DNA of 64,000 nucleotides from Anastatus disparis (lineage: Eukaryota; Arthropoda; Insecta; Hymenoptera; Eupelmidae): contig JAFFSR010000370.1 of assembly GCA_017163975.1 (NCBI GenBank), positions 434,001-498,000 of the forward strand, written 5' to 3'. Position 1 is the stretch's first letter. The number at the start of each line of letters is the position of its first letter. Below the pieces are notes generated by a model that was not told the DNA's origin, did not search any database, and saw nothing but the letters and a program-made list of their open reading frames with translations. This document shows, piece by piece, positions 56,800 through 64,000 of this stretch. The position numbers and the translations under genes were made by a program.

Positions 56800-57545
56800 T
56801 TTGGAACATACGCTTAAAAGAAATAATAGAGGCTTTTATTACAATGAATTACATTAAATAAGCTGTTATAATTAGAATACTGATTTTTAGATTAGCATTA
56901 ATAATTTCATTAATACAAGGTACAACTTGGGTAATGTTCATAGGTGCTACACGAGCAAAATGAAAAGTTTTCAAGGTTATTCAAGTACCAGGTCCTCTAA
57001 TACTTTGTGCAGCTAAAGCACCAACTGCAGTGACTGGTTCAATTTTTGCTTTCATATATTTTTTCTTGCTTGTATGAATAAATTCAAGAAGTTGTGACAC
57101 AGTTAAACGTATAATATACCTGTAAACTGGGACATCTGGTTTAATATGTTGTCTAATCCTAGCAATTATAATTACAACTGTTTTGAAAAATTGAGCTGAT
57201 TCTTGCTTAAATTCTTAATTTACACAAGAATATTTCTCTGACATCAAAAGTTCAGGGGTTACTTTAATAATACTAGGGCTGTCTAATGGATTTTAAATTT
57301 TGTACGTTGATGTAGATTTAATATCTCATCAAGAACTCTTTTATAATCAATAAGACAGTCTTTGCCTTTTATATACGTTGGATCCATAGAATCTACACGA
57401 TAAAGAATTTAAACAATATCAACAAAAGAATTTTCAACTGTCATATCATAATGTGAACTAAGATCTTCTAAACTCTTACCATTCTTCTTTGCGTGTATCC
57501 AGTTTCAGCAATTTTAACAGCTGTATCTACAGCTTTTCATGGATC
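56800..57545 (-). pseudogene. RNA polymerase III largest subunit (RPC1/POLR3A) fragment
   Basis: Minus strand, intronless. Collinear pieces of the RPC1 C-terminal half in shifting frames: VDTAVKIAETGYTQRRM and SLEDLSSHYDMTVENS (about 57530-57430), SMDPTYIKGKDCLIDYKRVL (~57380-57320), then KIEPVTAVGALAAQSIRGPG (~57050-56990) and [20 protein letters not shown] plus INEIINAN (to ~56890). The family consensus has EPGTAVGA-AAQSIGEPGTQMT here, so substitutions have hit core residues (GEPG to RGPG). Several stops and frameshifts. It is a captured, processed fragment, not a working gene. Confidence 0.85.
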
Positions 57546-57689
57546 AAAATCCATTTTTCTTTTTCCATACAATGAATATAATTTTAACTATATTTCTATT
57601 ATTTGTTCTTCATAATATTCTGAAAAAAAACAATTTATAAAACTAAGAGAATTTTTTGATAATTAACATCTTATTTACTTTTCATATGT

Positions 57690-57910
57690 AACGGTCTTAA
57701 GGGCATACCAAAACTTCTCCTTTTAACAATATTTCCAATCCAAGTCTATCAATGAACGGTGCGTTTAATCTAGTTTTTCGCTACAGTAAAAAAATTTATG
57801 AGATTAAACTTAAGTGCGGATAACTCAAAAGATCCATTAAAATACTATGCATAAAAAGTTATAAACTAACATTCAATATATAGTATTTTGAGTCGAATAA
57901 TACGTCTACC
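57690..57910. repeat. Partial inverted relative of the 52225-52635 element
   Basis: CTTAAGGGCATACCAAAACTT, CAATATTTCCAATCCAAG, AAACGCACCGTTCATTG-like and CTCATAAATTTTTT blocks match 52500-52635 in reverse. Confidence 0.6.
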
Positions 57911-58842
57911 TGTTAAATAAAAATAAAAATATATATTTAAATAAATAAAGATGGGTAGTCAGAAAGCTTTTGTTTATAATCATCCCCAAAAAATTCATTT
58001 AGTGTGTGTTCCAAAATTCTATCATCATTTTCTATTGAACAGATACTTTTTCTAGAAAGTTAAGGTAAGGAAAATGGTAATTATTTAATTATTCTTTTTT
58101 ATTGATGAATCAATTCTTTGAAATAAGTAAATTTTTATTGAAAAATAATTATTTGATTTTGGAATAATTCAGAGTCTAATTTTCCTTTGAAATTAATTGT
58201 AATTATAATAATAACGAGTATTGTTTAATTAATAATTAGGCTTATAATTGATAAATGACATTTAACTAAATGATTTTTAAACTTATTTTAATAGTTTTTG
58301 AGTATTAAAACCAGATGATCATGTTTAGTATGTGACAGGCTATTTTCAATAAGAAAAATAAATTTTACATGAAAATGTATATTTAAAACTGTGATAACTC
58401 CTTATTGGTGACTTTTGCTTACACGAACCAAAATTTATTTTAAAGTTAATAAAAAATAGAAAAAAATAAGCCTCCGAAAGCCAATTTTGGCAGTGACAAA
58501 CATTAAATAATTTCAATAACCATGTTTTACATATGAGAGCCAATCAGAAAACTGCGAGATTCAGGTCTGTAAAAAATCCTGCTAACTCTCTTCTTCATTT
58601 ACAACAAGAAGTGTTATTATGCATTTTTCTCTAAAACATCAGGATTTTCAGGAAAAAAATGATAAAGTTGGGACTTTTCTAAAAATTTTGAAAAATTTTC
58701 AAATTTCCAGGTCCTGTAACTCTTGATCCTTTCAATCTAGATCCTTGAAAATTTTTTTACATATTTTGGGTAACATAAAGAATAAATTCTTAGAGTTTCA
58801 ACGATTTTTATTTTTTTGCTCTATCAGTTGGCGTGAAATGTC

Positions 58843-58845
<3 letters not shown>

Positions 58846-58893
<48 letters not shown>
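58846..58893. repeat. (TA)n microsatellite
   Basis: About 24 TA repeats. Confidence 0.95.
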
Positions 58894-58895
<2 letters not shown>

Positions 58896-58896
<1 letters not shown>

Positions 58897-59408
58897 CTAG
58901 TGGATATCGAATCTGTGAATAACTGGGAATAACTGTGAATAACTGGGAATAACTGTTATAAACTGTTCAGTTTGAGACAAGAATAACAGTTATTCCCAGT
59001 TATTCGCAGTTATTCACAGTTATTCACAGTTATTCACAGTTATTTACAGTTTAGTTTAAAAATAATTTGAAAAATATAAATTTGAAAAAATAAAAAAAAA
59101 AAATTTTTTTTAATTTTTTTTTCTATTATAAATATATTTGGGAATAACTGTTATTCGTACCTCTGTTTTTTCAAATTATTTTGAAGCTATAAACTGTGAA
59201 TAACTGGGAATAACTGAGAATAACTGGGAATAACTGGGAATAACTGGGAATAACTGGGAATAACTGGGAATAACTGTTATTCCTGTCTCAAACTGAACAG
59301 TTTATAACAGTTATTCCCAGTTATTCACAGTTATTCCCAGTTATTTCCAGTTATTTCCAGTTATTTCCAGTTATTCCCAGTTATTCACAGATTCGATTTC
59401 CACTAGGG
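58896..59408. mobile_element. Palindromic element made of GGAATAACTG decamers
   Basis: CCTAGTGGATATCGAATCTG ... CAGATTCGATTTCCACTAGGG, flanked by TT. Inside, GAATAACTGG decamers run in one direction and then inverted (TTATTCCCAG), changing direction at TTTGAGACAAGAATAACAG (58970) and again near 59150 and 59280, so several nested hairpins are possible. Confidence 0.88.
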
Positions 59409-59410
59409 TT

Positions 59411-60233
59411 GTAACGTTTTTCCCCTTTTGTGCGGGGGAAATGCGTGTTTCTCCTGTTGCCGGACGCTTCAGTGAGTAACCAGAGTAAGATCGGCAGGAG
59501 TGGGAGGGATCGGACGGTGAAAGACGAAGGAAAATAACCGGGTTAAACACGTTTGGTTATGCTAGGGAGTACCTGGGCTTTATTGTACTCATTAAACTCA
59601 TTTATAACGATGATTACAATAATGAAATAATAATAAATTGTTAATCAAAACTAAACCTACTATTTTATATAATACAAACAAACTAACCTAACCTCAAATG
59701 AAAATATAATTTACAAAGTAATTAGATTCTTATTTGTCTCGGCCACTTGACGGCTATTTAATAAACGAGTGATTAAATCAATTAATAAATGAATCTTTAA
59801 ATGAATCTAAATAATAGTTTATTTTTAACTAAGAGATTCTTACGGCCTGGATGGTTTAATTTGTACCGGCGGCTTTTACCTGCAACAATGTGCAAACAAA
59901 AGAAACAAATAGTTAATGGCTAAATATTTATAACATTAATAGGTGAATGGCACCTAATATCGCTATACTTAATACTACGGCAATAATGGGTAGCCGGCTC
60001 CCTTGATTATCTAAATTTACTAATCTCTATGGGCGTGCGGAGCCCTTAAGTGATGTAAAGATAATGGGTGGCTGACACCCTTAACTTATTCTAAAATCTT
60101 AACAACTACCTGGCGATCGAACGGAGTCCTTTAACTAACCCAAACTGCAATGGGTAGACGACACCCTTAATTTATTCTATTGTTCACGTAAACCCGGATG
60201 CGACAGCTATGGGTGAACAATACCCTTAATAAA
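59411..60233. other. Gene-free region with repeated TGGGT...ACCCTTA words
   Basis: Five spaced blocks of the type ATGGGTAGCCGGCTCCCTT (59985, 60028, 60065, 60150, 60209) each form a short TGGG/CCC stem. Continues after the next element at 61098. Nature unknown. Confidence 0.45.
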
Positions 60234-61097
60234 CCCTATTGAGAAAAAACACGTGCAAAATACACGTGTTTTTTACACGTGTTTTTTACATGTAAAATTT
60301 GCGTGTTTTTTCAAGCATTTTTTTCACGTGCTTTTTTCACGTGTTTTTTTCACGTGTTTTTGTTGACGTGAAATATTGTGAAAATTGAAAAAAAACACGT
60401 GTTTTTTGTATATTTTTTCATATTAAAAACTACACATTTTTCATTAACGAACAATGAGAATGTTTTGTAAAGAGTATTTACAATACTTTATTTTGACCCT
60501 TTTGAAAAAAATACGTTCTATCTACACGTATTTTTTATAACTCTTCGAAGATCGAAGAGCTTCTAAGGCCCAGAGTGTCTGGCTTCATATATCTTGTGTC
60601 TTCGAAATTTGTATAGGGGATAACAAAACTGCGAAAAACGCCACCTAGTGATTTAAAATCGCTATTGATGATCGATTATGTCGGTCTGACTCTAAGTCAC
60701 TAGGTGGCGTTTTTCTCAGTTTTGTCATCCCCTATACAAATTTCGAAGACACAAGATATATGAAGCCAGACACTCTGGTCTTAGAAGCTCTTCGATCTTC
60801 GAAGAGTTATAAAAAATACGTGTAGATACACAACGTATTTTTTTCAAAAAGGTCAAAATAAAGTATTATAAATACTCTTTACAAAACATTCTCATTGTTC
60901 GTTAATGAAAAATGCGTAGTTTTTAATATGAAAAAATATACAAAAAACACGTATTTTTTTTCAATTTTCACAATATTCACGTCAACAAAACACGTGAAAA
61001 AGCACGTGAAAAAATGCTTGAAAAACACGCAAATTTTACATGTAAAAAACACGTGTATTTTGCACGTGTAAATAACACGTGTTTTTTTTCAATAGGG
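60234..61097. mobile_element. Foldback element, CCCTATTGA family (copy 4, ACACGTG stem)
   Basis: CCCTATTGAGAAAAAACACG ... TTTTTTTCAATAGGG, flanked by AA. ACACGTG-word stems, then TATAACTCTTCGAAGA arms, and the central core AAAAACGCCACCTAGTGA with its inverted mate, about 430-bp arms. Confidence 0.92.
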
Positions 61098-61199
61098 AAG
61101 CTAGTGGCGAAATGTGAAATAGAATATCAGACTTTGGGTGGACGTCACTCTTAAATTTAACGGCGCAAGGTCGGCATTGCGGCGACGTTTTTGACGGGG

Positions 61200-61440
61200 G
61201 TAAATAAATTGCTGTACATAAAATAGAAAGCAGTAACCACACAGTAAAAAATTGTGTGTTTTGTGTAAGTTGATGCAGAATACACAAAATGTGTGTAAAT
61301 GAATAACAAATATTTTGTGCAATTAAAACACACAGCTTGCGTTTTAATCTACACGAGTTTTGTGTAAAATGTGTGTAATCGAGTGTAAATACACAGTGGA
61401 TTAGACTACACAAAATTTACACAAAACCCATGTTCTACTT
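61200..61440. repeat. TTTTGTGTAA / TACACAAAA-rich simple sequence
   Basis: The words TTTTGTGTAA and its complement recur about ten times in both orientations, without a fixed period. Confidence 0.6.
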
Positions 61441-61793
61441 CAACCAACAGTTTTATCAGAAATAAAACGCAAACGTTTGCGATTTTATTTTTAATATTTG
61501 ATCAAATTTAATGGAAATTAGGTATTTTGTAAGTGTACTAACAAAAAGAGTGCATTGCATTTAGGTCTCAGATTTTATTCTGACCTCGAAGTATTTTTCT
61601 TGCATAAAATTATGAAATAAGCCACGTTCTTGCGATCAAGCGCTTAATTTTTTTCAGGTTTCATTAAATATTTCATAAATATTTCAGAAATATTTTAAGT
61701 AAGATTTTATAATATTCAATAATCTTTCAAGAAATATTTTAGAATTATTCAGAGAATATTTCATGAAATAATACATAATATATTTACAAAATC
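61441..61793. other. AT-rich spacer
   Basis: AAATATTTCATGAAATAT-type words (61670-61790) recur on both sides of the following MITE, which is inserted into them. Confidence 0.45.
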
Positions 61794-62190
61794 CAAGAGG
61801 ACGCTGTATCTCTCTATCCTTTTCTAATTAAAAAATGTAAATTTTTGGGAAAACTAGTTATTATTGATAGAAATTAAGGGTTGTCCGCTACTTGTTTAGT
61901 AAAAATTAATATTTTCTCTGATGAGGACCAACTAATTTTGTTGCTTTTTTTTCAAGTAAAGTTTGACATACTTAAATAACGTATTCTCTAGCCTTACTTA
62001 GGATTTTGTAAGTATGTCAAACTTTACTTGAAAAAAAAGCAACAAAATTAATTGGTCCTCATCAGAGAAAATATTACTTTTTACTAAACAAGTAGCGGAC
62101 AACCTTTAATTTCTATCAATAATCACTAGATTTTCAAAAAACTTACATTTTTCAATTAGAAAAGGATAGAGAGATACAGCGTCCCCTTAA
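61794..62190. mobile_element. TTAA MITE, family 4 (copy b)
   Basis: Close copy of 42553-42950 (AGAGGACGCTGTATCTCTCT ... GATACAGCGTCCCCTTAA). The left TTAA has become CCAA. Confidence 0.9.
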
Positions 62191-62408
62191 TGAAACATTT
62201 TGAGAAATATTTGAGAAATGTTTCAGAAATCTTTCAAAAGAGATTTTTCTATTTTCAATAATCTTTCAAGAAAGATTTTAGAAATATTTATAGAATATTT
62301 CATCAAATTATACATATTACATTTATGGAATTTTTCATCAAATATTTTGTGAAATATTTAAGAAATATTTTAGAAATCTTTTAACAAGATTTTATAATTT
62401 GCCATATG

Positions 62409-62830
62409 GAAAAAATTTCTGGAAATAATTGTAAATAGCTATTTAACTGTAAATAAATGTAAATAACTGTAAATAACTGTAAATAAATGTTAAAAAATAT
62501 CAGAATTGAGACATAAATAACAGTTATTTACAATTATTCACAATTGTTTACAATTGTTTACTGTTATTTACACTTATTTACAGTTATTTATATTTATTTA
62601 CAGTTATTTACATTTATTTACTTTTTTTACAATTATTTACAGTTATTTGCGATTATTTATAGTTTTTTACAGTTATTTGTAGTTATTTATATTTTCGAAA
62701 ATTTTCACAAATTTATTCAATTTTTTTATATATATGCGAAAATTTTTGAAAATGTGAATAATTGTAAAAACTATGAAAAATTGTAAATAGTTGTAAATAA
62801 TTATGAATAACTAAAAAATTATAAATAATT
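62409..62830. repeat. Palindromic array of TGTAAATAAC decamers
   Basis: TGTAAATAAC words run forward, invert at ATTGAGACATAAATAACAGT (62507), run as TTATTTACAG for ~170 bp, then return to AATTGTAAATAA. The design copies that of 58896-59408 with different letters. Confidence 0.8.
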
Positions 62831-62834
62831 GTAA

Positions 62835-63290
62835 TGTAACATGGCATATTGGCCATATTACTTAAGTGTATATTTGTAATGCATATAGACGACAGAAGGG
62901 AGCATCCAACTACTGGCAAGACCGAAAGGAGAACACGGGAGTCATATAGTTAAAACTATAACCCAAAATCGTTGGCACATACGCGCGAATTTATAAAGCA
63001 CGTATAATGTGCACTGATATAGCTAGCAAACAGCTTGACTTGAGTAGCTGAGCTTGGATCCGTTAAGGATCGTTTATCTCTCTCTTGCAGCGCGCGCAGC
63101 GTACAGCACGAGAGATGAAGCTGAGCAGAGACAAGAAGGAATGCCATTGCATCATTCCTTCTGTCGCCGGCGTCCAATATAGAGCCATTACGAGTAGTAA
63201 AGAGCGTTACGACCTGGTGTAATATACAGTACCTTTTTTTGTGCGCATTAAGATTATCATAATTAGTGTGAGTGAGACTAACTAGGAGAG
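62835..63290 (+). mobile_element. Diverged, truncated LTR of the 804-bp family
   Basis: TGTAACATGGCATATTGGCC onward aligns to 14960-15400 (AGGGAGCATC, AACCCAAAATCGTTGGCACA, GAGCTTGGATCCGTTAAGGA). The match fades after ~63180. No internal retroelement genes follow. Short ORFs in it are not genes. Confidence 0.8.
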
Positions 63291-63836
63291 TATCAGACCT
63301 CCGGATCACGGATTTTGCTTGAACTTTGGGATAAGTTTTCAGATGTCAAAATATGAAAGGAAACAAAATTTTAGACCCCAACGCTCAATATTTCCCTAGT
63401 TACAGGCAATTAAAGAAAATCACTAAAAAAATTACTAAATTTTCAAACGCATATAGTTCCTTAGCATTGATAGCTAGGAGCTTGAAACTTTTTTTAAATG
63501 GAAGCTGAGCTCAAATCCTTTTGAAATAGTAGTTATAGCATGTCAAAATATTATTTTTTCCCAAAGTCATAGCGTAATAAACATTAGACCCAATTTCAGC
63601 TTTTGTTATTAATCAAGAGCACAAAACACCTTTTTTTCGGTCCCACCATCGAATTTGGATTTATTGCTTTTTTTTATATGAAATTCACCGTAGAATAAGT
63701 TTTAAATAATAATTAAAAAAAAAATTAAAATTAACAGCATATAGTTGTTTTATTGACAATATATTTATTTAGATTACATATAATCCTAATTATTATATTA
63801 TTTTCAATAATAAATAATAAATGTTGACTAATTAAT
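63291..63836. other. AT-rich spacer
   Basis: Nothing recognised before the transposase remnant. Confidence 0.4.
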
Positions 63837-64000
63837 TTAGAACAGTTTTTTTCGGGACTTCTGTTCTGCAAATTTTTCAATGATTTCATCACAGTTCAAA
63901 GCTGGTGTCAATTTCCATTCTATCAAAGCAAAGCTAAATCATTCAATCGATCTTGAGACTGAGTAGATTTTAAATAATTTTGTACTCTTTTCAATGTTGA
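63837..64000 (-). pseudogene. hAT-type transposase C-terminus (dimerisation region), frameshifted, cut by window edge
   Basis: Minus strand: STLKRVQNYLKSTQSQDRLN DLALL, then after a one-base frame change IEWKLTPALNCDEIIEKFAE followed by QKSRKKLF and a stop at 63837-63839. The order R-x-KSYLRSTM-x-Q-RLN-LA-LSIE ... FA--K-R+-L is the usual C-terminal end of hAT / TTF-type or ZMYM1-like proteins. The rest lies beyond 64000. A premature frame change suggests it is dead. Confidence 0.7.

Larger units (their letters stand above)
55978..58844. mobile_element. 2.9-kb long-inverted-repeat element carrying an RPC1 copy
   Basis: GGGACATTTCACGCCAACTG at 55978 and its complement ending at 58844. Arms of about 825 bp (55978-56803 and 58016-58844) are highly similar inverted copies, including a mirrored 65-codon ORF which is therefore not a gene. 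The 1.2-kb centre holds the RPC1 pseudogene and a partial TTAA-element fragment. Flanked by (TA)n on both sides. Confidence 0.85.

Overview
This is AT-rich eukaryotic nuclear DNA, most likely from an insect. Evidence: spliced genes with short introns, AATAAA signals, a Jockey-like LINE ORF1, an arthropod-type Gypsy retrotransposon, many MITEs, and satellite arrays. The order cannot be fixed from the sequence; Hymenoptera is only a guess.

Three conserved host genes are recognisable. The last two exons of UTP15 (small-subunit processome protein) lie on + at 5779-6499. A PDCD7 / U11-U12 59K minor-spliceosome gene lies on - at 6598-7810. Tubulin-specific chaperone A (TBCA) is on -, with its terminal exon at 7935-8152 and its first exon at 45629-45758. 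The phases of the TBCA exons match exactly and the joined product is 115 aa. UTP15 and PDCD7 converge with 98 bp between stops, PDCD7 starts about 124 bp after the TBCA stop, and the introns inside this cluster are 58, 70 and 84 bp. The TBCA intron, by contrast, is 37,476 bp and is a stack of nested mobile elements.

Layout of the TBCA intron (8153-45628): two TTAA MITEs; a 165-bp satellite (9.56-11.18 kb); an inverted-repeat element (11.4-16.4 kb) holding a MITE split by a 2.5-kb foldback element, a solo LTR and another MITE; an 11-kb composite (16.4-27.6 kb) with a tandem array that reaches higher-order structure, an LTR-headed coding remnant and a zinc-finger ORF; a DNA transposon with ~340-bp terminal inverted repeats (27.6-40.2 kb) whose decayed transposase gene is interrupted by an intact, apparently very young Gypsy element (28061-36826, identical LTRs); then a MITE within a MITE (40.3-42.0 kb), another TTAA MITE and AT-rich DNA.

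Upstream of TBCA (45.8-64 kb) no intact gene is visible. The stretch is dominated by long palindromes: three near-perfect hairpins at 46.97-47.56 kb; a 2.5-kb palindrome with a tRNA-like sequence in each arm; several foldback elements sharing CCCTRTTRAAAA-type ends; a 2.9-kb inverted repeat that carries a degenerate RNA polymerase III largest-subunit (RPC1) copy; decamer-repeat palindromes; an LTR relative; and, at the right edge, the C-terminus of a hAT-like transposase.

The most interesting items are: the DNA transposon with the uncharacterised transposase family; the foldback superfamily, whose insertion boundaries can be proved from an empty site in the opposite palindrome arm; a textbook -1 frameshift signal in the Gypsy element; the RPC1 capture; and the LTR-initiated chimeric sequence at 21839.
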